NCBI GenBank assembly: GCA_024742835.1 | Contig: JANSXS010000009.1 | Location: 27,486 to 91,485, forward strand | Length of the DNA: 64,000 nt | Direction of reading: 5' to 3' | From: Paracoccaceae bacterium | GTDB taxonomy: Bacteria > Pseudomonadota > Alphaproteobacteria > Rhodobacterales > Rhodobacteraceae | In this document: piece after piece, positions 55,660 through 64,000 of the stretch | Position numbering within the stretch: position 1 is the first letter of the stretch | Layout of the letters: each line of letters starts with the position of its first letter | Position numbers and translations under genes: made by a program | The notes under the pieces: model-generated | The model's database searches: none | Told to the model about the DNA's origin: nothing | The model's input: the letters and a program-made list of their open reading frames with translations, nothing else

Positions 55660-57318
55660 ATGGCCGACCGTTTTCGCCTGACACTGGCGCAACTGAACTC
55701 CACCGTGGGCGACCTAGTCGGCAATGCGGCGCTGGCGCGCAAGGCGTGGGACGAGGGCCGCGCGGCGGGTGCCAATCTGGTGGCGCTGCCCGAGATGTTC
55801 ATCACCGGCTACAACACACAGGATCTGGTGATGAAGCCGGCCTTTCACCAGGCCGCTATCGCGGCGATCCACGATCTGGCCCGTGACTGTGCCGAAGGCC
55901 CGGCGCTGGCCATCGGTGGCCCGGCGATTGAGGGCGCGTCGCTGTACAACGCCTATTACATCCTGAAGGGCGGGCAGGTGACGGCCTGCGTTCACAAGCA
56001 TCATCTGCCCAATGAGACGGTGTTCGACGAGCATCGCCTGTACGCCTCGGGCGATGTGGGCGGGCCATATGCGGTGGATGGGGTGCGCATCGGCTCGCCC
56101 ATCTGCGAGGATAGCTGGCACGAGGACGTGCCCGAAACGCTGGCCGAGACCGGCGCGGAATTCCTGCTGGTACCCAACGGATCGCCCTATTACCGGGGCA
56201 AGCGCGACACGCGCGTGACCCTGATGGTGTCGCGCGCGGTCGAGACGGGGTTGCCGCTGATTTATCTCAACCTTGTGGGCGGGCAGGACGATCAGGTGTT
56301 CGACGGTGGCAGTTTCGCGCTGAACGCCAACGGCGCGCTGGCCCTGCAAATGCCGCTGATGCAAGAGGCGGTCAGCCATATCGACATGACCCGTGGTGCA
56401 GAGGGCTGGAAGATCGAGCAAGGCCCGCTGGCCCATGTGCCCGACCTGCTGGAACAGGATTACCACGCGATGGTTCTGGCGCTGCGCGATTACCTGCGCA
56501 AGACCGGCTTTTCGCGCGTGCTTCTGGGCCTTTCGGGCGGCATCGACAGCGCCATCGTGGCGACCATCGCCGTGGATGCGCTGGGCGCGGACAATGTGCG
56601 TTGTGTCATGCTGCCTTCGGAATATACCTCTCAAGCCTCGCTCGACGATGCGCGCGCGCTCGCCGAAAACCTTGGCTGCCGGTATGATTTCGTGCCGATC
56701 ACCCAAGGCCGCGCGGCGATCACCGAAACCCTTGCACCGTTCTTTGACGGCACAGAGCCTGGGATTGCAGAGGAAAACCTGCAATCCCGCCTGCGCGGTC
56801 TGTTGCTTATGGCGCTCAGCAACAAGTTCGGCGACATGCTGTTGACCACGGGCAACAAATCCGAGGTCGCGGTGGGCTATGCCACGATCTATGGCGATAT
56901 GTCGGGCGGCTACAACCCGATCAAGGATCTTTACAAGACCCGCGTGTTCGAGATCTGCCGCTGGCGCAACGCCAATCATCGCGACTGGATGCAAGGCCCG
57001 GCGGATGCGCCGATTCCCGAGAACATCATCAGCAAACCGCCCTCGGCGGAACTGCGCGAAGACCAGAAAGACAGCGACACGCTGCCCGATTATCCGGTGC
57101 TGGACGGGATTCTTGAAATTCTGGTCGATCAGGACGGCGCGATTTCGGATTGTGTCGCGGCGGGCTATGCCGAGGCGGATGCCAAACAGGTGGAACACCT
57201 GCTTTACATCTCGGAGTACAAGCGGTTTCAGGCCGCACCCGGCACGCGCCTGTCGAAAAAGGCGTTCTGGCTGGATCGTCGCTATCCTATCGCCAATCGC
57301 TGGCGCGACGGGGACTGA
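55660..57318 (+). CDS. nadE: Glutamine-dependent NAD+ synthetase
   Basis: A 552-residue two-domain enzyme. The N-terminal nitrilase-type glutaminase (catalytic Glu in LVALPEMF, Lys in HKHHLPNETVFDEHR, Cys in PICEDSWHED) feeds ammonia to the C-terminal synthetase with the PP-loop LLGLSGGIDSAIVATIAVDALG. It makes NAD+ from deamido-NAD+ in the last step of NAD synthesis. Length fits the alphaproteobacterial glutamine-dependent type. Confidence 0.96.
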   Translation: MADRFRLTLAQLNSTVGDLVGNAALARKAWDEGRAAGANLVALPEMFITGYNTQDLVMKPAFHQAAIAAIHDLARDCAEGPALAIGGPAIEGASLYNAYYILKGGQVTACVHKHHLPNETVFDEHRLYASGDVGGPYAVDGVRIGSPICEDSWHEDVPETLAETGAEFLLVPNGSPYYRGKRDTRVTLMVSRAVETGLPLIYLNLVGGQDDQVFDGGSFALNANGALALQMPLMQEAVSHIDMTRGAEGWKIEQGPLAHVPDLLEQDYHAMVLALRDYLRKTGFSRVLLGLSGGIDSAIVATIAVDALGADNVRCVMLPSEYTSQASLDDARALAENLGCRYDFVPITQGRAAITETLAPFFDGTEPGIAEENLQSRLRGLLLMALSNKFGDMLLTTGNKSEVAVGYATIYGDMSGGYNPIKDLYKTRVFEICRWRNANHRDWMQGPADAPIPENIISKPPSAELREDQKDSDTLPDYPVLDGILEILVDQDGAISDCVAAGYAEADAKQVEHLLYISEYKRFQAAPGTRLSKKAFWLDRRYPIANRWRDGD

Positions 57319-57352
57319 TCCGGCTGATATCATCCAGACTCGTGGGGAAGTG

Positions 57353-57745
57353 TCATTCCCACCAGCGGTCTATCGTGGCAATGTCGGCATCTGACCAGCC
57401 GAAATGATGCGCGAATTCATGAACCGTGACATGCGCCACCAGATCGCGCAGGGCGATATCGCCCCGGTCGCGCCATTCCGCAAGGATGGGCTCCCGGAAC
57501 AACCAGACTGTATCCGGACCCATCGGCTGATCGAAAACCGACTTCTCGGTCAGCGGAATGCCCTCGTAAAGGCCGGTCAACTCCAGCGGGTCGGTCATGT
57601 CCAGCTCTGCCAGCATGTCCGGCGCGGGCCAGTCCGTGACCTGTAGATTGACCGCGCGGGCCGCGCCACGAAAGCCTGTCGGAAAGGCCTCGACCGTGGC
57701 GACGGCCGCCTCGAACATCTGGTCAAGGGTAAGTGGGCTGTCCAT
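57353..57745 (-). CDS. Zinc metallopeptidase-like protein (DUF1025/MpaB-type HExxH)
   Basis: A 130-residue protein of the short metallopeptidase family with the zinc motif VTVHEFAHHFGWSD near the C-terminus and a conserved GLYEGIPL segment before it. No signal peptide, so cytoplasmic. Substrate unknown. The start MDSPLTLDQMF is chosen; the upstream in-frame ATG adds a Cys/Arg stretch not seen in the family. Confidence 0.83.
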   Translation of the reverse strand: MDSPLTLDQMFEAAVATVEAFPTGFRGAARAVNLQVTDWPAPDMLAELDMTDPLELTGLYEGIPLTEKSVFDQPMGPDTVWLFREPILAEWRDRGDIALRDLVAHVTVHEFAHHFGWSDADIATIDRWWE

Positions 57746-57793
57746 GGGTCGGGTTGTGCCGCAGGCTGCGGGCAATCGCCAGTGGGATTTGGG

Positions 57794-57825
57794 CCGAACC
57801 GGAACTTCGTTAAATTCCGGTTCGG
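57794..57825. terminator. 11-bp inverted repeat between metallopeptidase and MBL-fold genes
   Basis: Arms ccgaaccggaa (57794-57804) and ttccggttcgg (57815-57825), 10-base loop. It lies 22 bases past the stop of the minus-strand MBL gene and may end its transcript, although no T-tract follows on that strand. Confidence 0.45.
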
Positions 57826-57847
57826 TTCTTTCGCTGTTTCGGGGCGC

Positions 57848-58765
57848 TTACAGCATCAACTGATAGCTGGTCGGCTGGTAGCGGAACCCGTCGCCATCCC
57901 GCTCGACATAGCCCGTACCCGGCCATGGCATGTGATACCCCACGAAGGGGATCTTGTCCGTGGCCAGCATGTCCAGCAGGCGCTTGCGGGTTTCCGCCGC
58001 CTTGGCCTTGTCCATGTCAAAGCTCACCTCCCAATCGGGGCGGGCCAGCGAAAACACGTAGTGATTGGCGAAATCGGCGGCGAGCAACAGGCTTTTGCCC
58101 TCGCTTTCGATCATGTGGACCATGTGGCCGGGCGTGTGCCCGAAGGCGGCCATGGCAGTGTGCCCGGCAAAACCGTTGGCACCGTCCTCGATCATCGCGG
58201 TCTGCTCGGCCAGCGGGCGCATCTTGGCCTCGAACGTGTCGTTGCCCTGCGCGGCCCAGGCATCGAATTCCACCGCGCCGGTGACATAGCGCGCGTTGGG
58301 GAAGGTGGGCGTGTCGCCGTCCATCAGCCCGCCGATATGGTCGCCGTGCATATGGGTGATCACCACGACGTCGATCTGATCGGGGGTGTAGCCTGCTTCG
58401 GCCAGCGCGCCGGTGATGCCTTCGGCATTGAGCCCGGTATCGAACAGAACCAGTTCCGCGCCGGTATTCACTACCGTGGGCGTAAAGAAGAACTGCGCGG
58501 CGTCTGTGGGGATATTCGCGGATTGGGCGGCGGCGGCGAACTCCTCGTCGCTGGCGTTCAGGCCGAAAATGGAATGTGGATCGCGCCGGGTCATGGTGCC
58601 TGCAAGCAGCGTTGTGACCTCGAAACCGCCAAGCTTGAAGCGGTTGAACCGCGCGGTCGCAGCCCCCAGCATCGGCGCCTCGGCCCATGCGGGCAGGGCG
58701 GCGGCGGCAGGCATGGCCGCGGCGGAAACCAGGAGCGACCTGCGGGTCACATGCGTTTTCGACAT
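57848..58765 (-). CDS. MBL-fold metallo-hydrolase, TAT-like signal
   Basis: A 305-residue metallo-beta-lactamase fold protein. The N-terminus MSKTHVTRRSLLVSAAAMPAAAALPAWA has a twin-arginine signal, placing it in the periplasm. Metal ligands are HMHGDHIGG, a later GHTPGHM and the Asp in AADFANHY. Such enzymes hydrolyse lactones and related esters (quorum-quenching lactonases are in this clade), but the substrate cannot be inferred. Confidence 0.86.
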   Translation of the reverse strand: MSKTHVTRRSLLVSAAAMPAAAALPAWAEAPMLGAATARFNRFKLGGFEVTTLLAGTMTRRDPHSIFGLNASDEEFAAAAQSANIPTDAAQFFFTPTVVNTGAELVLFDTGLNAEGITGALAEAGYTPDQIDVVVITHMHGDHIGGLMDGDTPTFPNARYVTGAVEFDAWAAQGNDTFEAKMRPLAEQTAMIEDGANGFAGHTAMAAFGHTPGHMVHMIESEGKSLLLAADFANHYVFSLARPDWEVSFDMDKAKAAETRKRLLDMLATDKIPFVGYHMPWPGTGYVERDGDGFRYQPTSYQLML

Positions 58766-58831
58766 GGTGGACTATCCTCTTTTGAATACGCTCTGTTACA
58801 GTTAGCACAGGCAGACGCGCCGCCGCAGGTG

Positions 58832-58847
58832 TTCACGTCAACGTGAA
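58832..58847. promoter_or_regulatory. Palindromic operator between MBL-fold and MFS genes
   Basis: ttcacgt (58832-58838), ca, acgtgaa (58841-58847): a perfect 7-bp dyad in the divergent promoter region. The ACGT-2-ACGT core resembles boxes described for MerR-type regulators such as LiuR; no regulator gene is adjacent. Confidence 0.45.
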
Positions 58848-58927
58848 GCCTGTTTCATCGCGTGACAGCATCGCCGGATCTTTGGCGAATATGCAACATC
58901 CAGGGTTTGCGAAAGGCCAGGGCTGGT

Positions 58928-60262
58928 ATGATCGGTATTCTGGGCAACCGTCGTTTTGCGGCACTTTTCTCGGCGCAGGTCGTGGCGCTGTTGGGCACCG
59001 GCCTTTTGACCGTGGCGCTTGGTCTGCTTGCCTATGATCTGGCAGGCGACCGGGCGGGGGCGGTTCTGGGCACGGCGCTGACGATCAAGATGCTTGCCTA
59101 TGTCGGGTTGTCACCGGTGGCGCAGGCCATGGTGCAGGGGGTGCCGCGACGCGCGGTGCTGGTGATCGCGGATCTGGTGCGCGCGGGCACCGCGCTTTGC
59201 CTGCCTTTCGTGACGGAGATCTGGCAGATCTACGTACTGATCTTCGTGCTGCAAGCGGCCTCGGCCACCTTTACGCCTGCGTTTCAGGCCACGATCCCCG
59301 ACATCCTGCCGGACGAGGCGGACTATACCCGCGCGCTGTCACTGTCACGGCTGGCCTATGATCTGGAAAACCTGCTCAGCCCGGCGCTGGCCGGACTTTT
59401 GCTGACGGTCCTGACCTATAACGCGCTTTTCATGGGCACCGTGCTGGGCTTTGCCGCCTCGGCGCTGGTGATTGCCCGCACGACCTTGCCGCGCGTGGGC
59501 GGGCAGGCGGCAGAGCGCCCGTTCCGCGAAAGGCTGCTGCGCGGTGCGCGGATCTACCTTGCCACGCCGCGCCTGCGCGGGTTGCTGAGCCTGAACCTTG
59601 CGGCCTCGGCGGCGGGGGCTTTTGTGCTGGTTAATACGGTGGTCGTGGTGCGCGGGGTGTACGCGGGGGCAGAAAGCGACGTGGCGCTGGCGATGGCGGC
59701 CTTTGGGGCGGGCTCCATGGCGGCGGCGCTGGCATTGCCGCGCCTGCTGCACCGGCTGGAGGATCGGTTCGTCATGCTGTGGGGCGCACAGGGGCTGGTG
59801 GCGCTGACGCTGGGGCTGGCGCTTTGGCTGGCCGTGGGGGATTGGCCCTCCTGGGCGGGCTTCCTGGGGGTTTGGGCGCTTATGGGGCTTGCCTATGCCT
59901 GTGTGCTGACGCCTTCGGGGCGGCTGTTGCGGCGTTCGGCGCATCAGGCGGATCGCGCGGCGGTCTTTGCCGCGCAATTCGCGCTTAGCCATGCCTGCTG
60001 GCTGGTGGCCTATCCGCTGGCCGGCTGGGCCGGAGTGCGGCTTGGCATGGGGCCGGCGCTGGCGCTTCTGGCCGGTCTGGCGCTGATCGGCGTGCTGGCG
60101 GCGCGGCGGCTGTGGCCTGCTGATCTGCCCGTTGCCATCCTGCATGATCATCCCGACCTGCCCGCGGATCATCCGCATCTGCGCGCGCATCAGGGCCGCC
60201 GCCGCCATGCGCATCCCTTTGTCATCGACGACGAACATCGGGTCTGGCCGACACAGGGCTGA
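58928..60262 (+). CDS. MFS transporter with a His-rich C-terminal tail
   Basis: A 444-residue, about 12-helix major facilitator of the MFS_3/enterobactin-exporter-like group (ILGNRRFAALFSAQVVALLGTGLLTVALGLLAYDL). The last 40 residues form a cytoplasmic tail with many His/Asp residues (HDHPDLPADHPHLRAHQGRRR, then HAHPF and DDEHR), suggesting divalent metal binding or sensing. The start MIGILGNRRF is chosen over an in-frame upstream ATG that lacks family character. Confidence 0.83.
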   Translation: MIGILGNRRFAALFSAQVVALLGTGLLTVALGLLAYDLAGDRAGAVLGTALTIKMLAYVGLSPVAQAMVQGVPRRAVLVIADLVRAGTALCLPFVTEIWQIYVLIFVLQAASATFTPAFQATIPDILPDEADYTRALSLSRLAYDLENLLSPALAGLLLTVLTYNALFMGTVLGFAASALVIARTTLPRVGGQAAERPFRERLLRGARIYLATPRLRGLLSLNLAASAAGAFVLVNTVVVVRGVYAGAESDVALAMAAFGAGSMAAALALPRLLHRLEDRFVMLWGAQGLVALTLGLALWLAVGDWPSWAGFLGVWALMGLAYACVLTPSGRLLRRSAHQADRAAVFAAQFALSHACWLVAYPLAGWAGVRLGMGPALALLAGLALIGVLAARRLWPADLPVAILHDHPDLPADHPHLRAHQGRRRHAHPFVIDDEHRVWPTQG

Positions 60263-60329
60263 GGTGGCACCGGTCAACTGGACAAAGCCCGCACCTTGTG
60301 ACATGTCCCGCACCGACAGGAGACATCCC

Positions 60330-61655
60330 ATGACAATCACCCGTTTCGCGCCTTCGCCCACCGGCTATATCCATGTTGGCAACCTGCGCACCGCGCTGAT
60401 GAATTTCCTCATCGCACGCAAGGCGGGCGGCACCTTTATCCTGCGCATCGACGATACCGATCCCGAGCGGTCCAAGGAAGACTATGTCGACGCCATCAAG
60501 CAGGATTTGGAGTGGCTTGGCCTGCATTGGGACCGCGTGGAACGCCAATCGCAGCGGCTTGACCGCTATGCCGAGGCCGCCGATAAACTGCGCGAGATGG
60601 GGCGGTTCTACGAGGCGTTCGAGACGCCCACGGAACTGGATCTCAAGCGCAAGAAGCAGCTCAACATGGGCCGCCCGCCTGTCTATGATCGCGCCGCGCT
60701 GCGCCTGTCCGAAGAAGACAAGGCCGCGTTGCGCGCAGAGCGTGGGAATGGCGTCTGGCGGTTCAAGCTGAACCATGAGCGCATCGTCTGGCAGGATGGC
60801 ATCCTTGGCGAGATTTCGATCGACGCGGCCAGTGTCAGCGACCCGGTGCTGATCCGGGGCGACGGTCAGGTGCTGTATACCCTGGCCTCGGTCGTGGATG
60901 ACACGGAAATGGGCGTCACCCATGTGGTGCGCGGCTCTGACCACGTGACCAACACCGCCACGCAGATCCAGATCATCGAGGCGCTGGGCGGCATGGTACC
61001 GCAATTCGCCCATCACTCCTTGCTGACCGGCCCGCAGGGCGAGTCGCTGTCAAAGCGCCTTGGTACCCTCAGCCTGCGCGACCTGCGCGCGCAAGGCGTG
61101 CAGCCTGCCGCGCTTTTGTCGCTGATGGCGCGGCTGGGATCGGCGGACCCGGTGGAGTTGCAAGCCGAGATGGCGAACCTGATCGAGGGGTTCGATATTT
61201 CGCGCTTTGGCGCGGCTCCTACCAAGTTTGACGCAAACGATCTGTTTCCGCTGACGGCGCGGTACCTGCAAACGCTGCCCTATGCCGACGTGGCCGAGCG
61301 CATCCGCGCGCTGGGCGTGCCGGACGACAAGGCAGAGCTTTTCTGGCAGGTGACGCGGGAAAACATCACCACGCTTGACGATCTGAACGGCTGGTGGGGC
61401 ATGTTCCGCGACGGGGCGGAGCCGGTGATCGCGCCCGAGGATGCGGAGTTCGTGGCTCAGGCGATGGCGCTGTTGCCCGACGGGCCGCATGACACCGAAA
61501 CATGGGGTCAGTGGACCAACGCCGTGAAAGAGGCGACGGGCCGCAAGGGCAAGGGGCTGTTCATGCCGCTGCGCCTTGCCCTGACGGGTCAGGCGCGCGG
61601 GCCGGAAATGGCGCAGGTCTTGCCGCTGTTGCAGGTGATCCGCGCACGGGGCTGA
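60330..61655 (+). CDS. gltX: Glutamyl-tRNA synthetase
   Basis: A 441-residue class I synthetase. HIGH-type signature RFAPSPTGYIHVGNLRTAL, KMSKS-type loop GESLSKRLGTLSLRDL, and a C-terminal anticodon-binding helical domain (EATGRKGKGLFMPLRLALTG). Rhodobacterales usually carry two GltX paralogues, one sometimes charging tRNA-Gln for the transamidation route; which this is cannot be read here. An AGGAGA ribosome site precedes ATG 60330. Confidence 0.95.
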   Translation: MTITRFAPSPTGYIHVGNLRTALMNFLIARKAGGTFILRIDDTDPERSKEDYVDAIKQDLEWLGLHWDRVERQSQRLDRYAEAADKLREMGRFYEAFETPTELDLKRKKQLNMGRPPVYDRAALRLSEEDKAALRAERGNGVWRFKLNHERIVWQDGILGEISIDAASVSDPVLIRGDGQVLYTLASVVDDTEMGVTHVVRGSDHVTNTATQIQIIEALGGMVPQFAHHSLLTGPQGESLSKRLGTLSLRDLRAQGVQPAALLSLMARLGSADPVELQAEMANLIEGFDISRFGAAPTKFDANDLFPLTARYLQTLPYADVAERIRALGVPDDKAELFWQVTRENITTLDDLNGWWGMFRDGAEPVIAPEDAEFVAQAMALLPDGPHDTETWGQWTNAVKEATGRKGKGLFMPLRLALTGQARGPEMAQVLPLLQVIRARG

Positions 61656-61698
61656 AACAGGGCGGTAGCGGGCTGTGTCAGGCGCGCGCCACGCTGTC

Positions 61699-62274
61699 TT
61701 ATCCGCGTATCAGGCGCACGCCGCGGCTGTTGAGCAGGTCATCGACCAGCGCGCGTTCCCGTGCGCTCAGCACTGTGTGGCGCGGGTAGATCGGCGCGTC
61801 CCTGTCGTGCAGCACCGGGGCGTCCCAGCCGTCGGTGGTGTCAAAAAATCGCGTGACGCCCGCCTCGCCGAATTCGCGCAGGTAGCCCTGCACCACCACA
61901 TCAAGATAGCTTAGCAGGACCGGGCTTTGACGGTCCGGGGCGAAATGCGCGCCGGTGTCGATGGCGTAAACGGCGATGCGGGGCGTGCTCGTGTCGACCG
62001 GGTCGGTCAGTGTGATCTGATGCGCCGCATCGCGCCGCGCATAGGCGCGTTCGCGCAGATCAAGCGCTGCCCAATCGCCCCCCGGGACCGCCGCGATCAG
62101 CCCGTCGATTTCGGCGCTGTCATCGGGAACCACGGTCAGGAACGCAGCCTCGCGCAGGGCGGTCTTGCGCCACATGCGTTTCCACCCCTTTAGTCGTGCG
62201 GGCCGGGTGGCGTGGAAAGCATGTGTGTCGCGGTTGACCAGCGACCCGTATCCGAAAAAGTAATCCTGTGACAT
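61699..62274 (-). CDS. Gamma-glutamylcyclotransferase-like protein
   Basis: A 191-residue protein of the GGCT-like fold: nucleotide-like loop FFGYGSLVN and a catalytic-type Glu in LDLRERAYARRD. Some members break gamma-glutamyl peptides to 5-oxoproline, but the specific substrate is unknown. Divergent from the gcv riboswitch. Confidence 0.8.
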   Translation of the reverse strand: MSQDYFFGYGSLVNRDTHAFHATRPARLKGWKRMWRKTALREAAFLTVVPDDSAEIDGLIAAVPGGDWAALDLRERAYARRDAAHQITLTDPVDTSTPRIAVYAIDTGAHFAPDRQSPVLLSYLDVVVQGYLREFGEAGVTRFFDTTDGWDAPVLHDRDAPIYPRHTVLSARERALVDDLLNSRGVRLIRG

Positions 62275-62634
62275 GGCTGCATGTCCTGCCCTGAAGCGGC
62301 GGCAATGGCAACCGGCTCGTCCCGCCTGTCGGCGCGTCTCGCCTTGAGGGGCTTGCGAGGCGATACCGACGAAAGTATCGTTTCCTTATCGGAACGGGAG
62401 AATCGGCTTTGCCGGTGCCGAAGGAGCAACCGCCCCGGAAACTCTCAGGCGCAAGGACCGTCCGTCAACAAACTCTGGAGAGAGCCCCGTGGCGTGCGGG
62501 GACGCCGAAGGGATAGCGATCTCAGGCGGAAGGACAGAGGGGGCATCGGATGCGAAAGGCAGGGCCTTGCGGAACAGGAACGATGCCGGATGCTGCCCCA
62601 TACCAGGACCGGCCCAGAATGACGGAGCGCGGGT
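62275..62634 (+). promoter_or_regulatory. gcv leader region with putative promoter
   Basis: 360 bases ahead of gcvT. A promoter TTGCGA (62353-62358), 17-base spacer, TATCGT (62376-62381) would start the transcript at about 62388, right at the edge of the riboswitch. A small hairpin cgatac/gtatcg (62361-62380) overlaps it. After the riboswitch (to about 62547) lie about 85 bases leading to the ribosome site; no clear intrinsic terminator was seen, so translation-level control is possible. Confidence 0.45.
62390..62547 (+). ncRNA. Tandem glycine riboswitch
   Basis: Two aptamers in series. The first has cgggagaatcggc..gccgaaggagcaa, then ctcaggcgcaaggaccg; the second starts ctctggagagag, then cgccgaagggatagc and atctcaggcggaaggacaga. 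These are the conserved glycine aptamer blocks. It lies directly upstream of gcvT-gcvH and should turn on the glycine cleavage system when glycine is high. Confidence 0.93.
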
Positions 62635-63759
62635 TTGAGCGATCTGGACACAACGCCGCTGACGCCCCTGCACAAGGCGCTGGGCGCGAAGATGACAGGC
62701 TTTGCCGGGTACGAGATGCCGGTGCGGTATCCGATGGGCGTGTTGCAGGAACATCTGCACACGCGCGCGCGGGCCGGGCTGTTCGATATCAGCCATATGG
62801 GACAGGTTCTGATCCGGCACGAGGCCGGCTTTCCGGGCGTCGCGGCCGGGCTGGAACGGCTGGTGTCGGCCGATCTGCTGGGGCTGGGCGAAAAGCGTCA
62901 GCGATACGGTGTTCTGACCGATGAGACGGGTGGCATTCTTGACGATCTGATGATCACGAACCGGGGTGATCACCTTTTGCTTGTGGTGAACGGGGCCTGC
63001 AAGGTGGCGGATATAGCGCATCTGCGCGCGGGCCTGCCCGACTGCGAGGTGGTGCCCGTGACCGACCGCGCGCTGCTGGCGTTGCAGGGACCGACGGCGG
63101 CGGAGGTGCTGGCACCGATCGCGGCGGGCTGCGAGATCATGCGCTTTCTGGATACCGGCATTTTTACTTCGGATTATGGCGAGCTTTGGGTGTCGCGGTC
63201 GGGCTATACCGGCGAGGACGGGTTCGAGATTTCCGTGCCTGGCGCAGAGGCGGACCGGCTGGCGCGGGCGCTGCTGGCGGATGAAACCGTGGCCCCCGTC
63301 GGGCTGGGCGCGCGCGACAGTCTGCGGCTGGAGGCGGGCTTGTGTCTCTACGGGCAGGATATCGACCGCAGCACCAGCCCCGTGGAGGCGGGCCTGGCCT
63401 GGTCCATCGGCAGGGCACGGCGCGCGGGTGGCGCGCGGCCGGGCGGGTTTCCGGGGGCGGATCGCATTCTGGAGGAGATCGGGAACGGCGTGGCGCGCTG
63501 CCGCGTGGGGCTTTTGCCCGAAGGGCGCGCGCCGATGCGCGCGGGCACGGCGCTGTATCCGGTGCCGGACGCGGAAACGCCTCTGGGCCATGTCACCTCG
63601 GGGGCGTTTGGCCCCTCGTTGGGTGCGCCGGTGTCGATGGGCTATGTGGCGGCCAGCCATGCCTTTGCGGGAACGCGGCTTTTCGGGGAGGTGCGTGGCA
63701 AGCGGCTGCCGGTGGCGGTCGTCGACCTGCCTTTCGTGCCGACCGGATACAAACGTTGA
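62635..63759 (+). CDS. gcvT: Glycine cleavage system T protein (aminomethyltransferase)
   Basis: A 374-residue tetrahydrofolate-dependent enzyme that takes the aminomethyl group from lipoyl-GcvH and forms methylene-THF and ammonia. Family blocks: [68 protein letters not shown]. The start is TTG at 62635, with GGAG 7 bases upstream; no ATG fits the conserved N-terminus. First gene after the riboswitch. Confidence 0.94.
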   Translation: MSDLDTTPLTPLHKALGAKMTGFAGYEMPVRYPMGVLQEHLHTRARAGLFDISHMGQVLIRHEAGFPGVAAGLERLVSADLLGLGEKRQRYGVLTDETGGILDDLMITNRGDHLLLVVNGACKVADIAHLRAGLPDCEVVPVTDRALLALQGPTAAEVLAPIAAGCEIMRFLDTGIFTSDYGELWVSRSGYTGEDGFEISVPGAEADRLARALLADETVAPVGLGARDSLRLEAGLCLYGQDIDRSTSPVEAGLAWSIGRARRAGGARPGGFPGADRILEEIGNGVARCRVGLLPEGRAPMRAGTALYPVPDAETPLGHVTSGAFGPSLGAPVSMGYVAASHAFAGTRLFGEVRGKRLPVAVVDLPFVPTGYKR

Positions 63760-63781
63760 TCAACCAAAAGGAGACGCGGGA

Positions 63782-64000
63782 ATGAAATTCACCGAAGAGC
63801 ATGAATGGCTCGAAGATGAGGACGGTGTGGTGACGGTGGGCATCACCGAGCACGCTGCCGAACAGCTCGGCGATATCGTCTTTGTCGAACTTCCCGAGGT
63901 CGGGATCGAGGTCAGCAAGGATGACGAGACCGTGGTGATTGAAAGCGTCAAGGCGGCGTCGGATATCCTTGCGCCGATCGACGGCGAGATCGTGGAGGTC
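63782..64000 (+). CDS. gcvH: Glycine cleavage system H protein, N-terminal part
   Basis: The first 73 residues of the lipoyl carrier, cut by the window edge. [38 protein letters not shown] is the standard start, and Lys57 in IESVKAAS is the lipoylation site. AAAGGAGA precedes the ATG; 22 bases separate it from gcvT. gcvP is expected to follow. Confidence 0.95.
   Translation, partial: MKFTEEHEWLEDEDGVVTVGITEHAAEQLGDIVFVELPEVGIEVSKDDETVVIESVKAASDILAPIDGEIVEV

Overview
The window is a 64 kb piece of a GC-rich alphaproteobacterial chromosome. The best fit is the order Rhodobacterales (the Rhodobacter/Roseobacter family). The evidence is gene content: monomeric NADP isocitrate dehydrogenase, the Mce/DUF1467 pair, DUF6494/DUF6505/DUF6455 proteins, a FeS-type photolyase, and a formate dehydrogenase locus with DUF3305/DUF3306. 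An intergenic repeat ending in a ...ggccagatgaag tail, of the kind I remember from this family, also fits. No rRNA, tRNA, transposon, prophage or CRISPR was seen, and gene packing is dense with many ATGA overlaps.

Layout. 0-8 kb: end of pabB, cfa, aspS, a secreted DUF1800/DUF1501 pair, a stand-alone response regulator, methylmalonyl-CoA epimerase and DUF1467. 8-23 kb: icd, a Bcr/CflA-type exporter, a DsbA/FrnE oxidoreductase overlapping an acyl-CoA ligase, a divergent XRE-cupin regulator, nitroreductase/EI24, an M48 lipoprotein protease, an IMPACT-family protein, rimO, an AsmA-like protein and a FAD-linked oxidase. 23-40.7 kb: a large formate-oxidation island. 40.7-46.7 kb: a seven-gene membrane-stress-like operon. 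46.7-64 kb: a fatty-acyl-CoA ligase, a ferric-iron binding protein, leuA with a leader-peptide attenuator, SDR plus FeS photolyase, a MORN-repeat protein, nadE, an MBL-fold enzyme, an MFS exporter with a His-rich tail, gltX, a gamma-glutamylcyclotransferase-like gene, and a tandem glycine riboswitch ahead of gcvT-gcvH.

The formate island carries a TAT-exported, Cys-type molybdenum/tungsten formate dehydrogenase (FdhA), its FeS subunit and its cytochrome b subunit. With them are a TorD-like chaperone, a tiny TAT protein, DUF3305/DUF3306 and a large polyferredoxin. It also holds a minus-strand operon of DUF6494, Mrp, a biotin/lipoate-ligase-like protein that lacks the usual catalytic signature, and DUF6505. 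Two unusual cytochrome c fusions sit in it: one joined to a shrunken TupA-like (tungstate-binding) domain, the other to a WD40 propeller. The locus ends with a 45-residue membrane protein, an NtrC-like regulator that has lost the GAFTGA loop, and a convergent Cache-type sensor kinase.

The 40.9-46.7 kb operon encodes a 27-residue membrane peptide, an XpaC-like protein, a TelA-like protein, a DUF2927 lipoprotein, an SPFH-GYF protein, a cytochrome b561-like membrane protein and a double zinc-ribbon protein with a C-terminal membrane anchor. The TelA/XpaC pair plus SPFH and zinc-ribbon (YdjI/YdjG-like) proteins suggests an envelope-stress complex without PspA. This operon and the TupA-cytochrome fusion are the best candidates for undescribed biology here.
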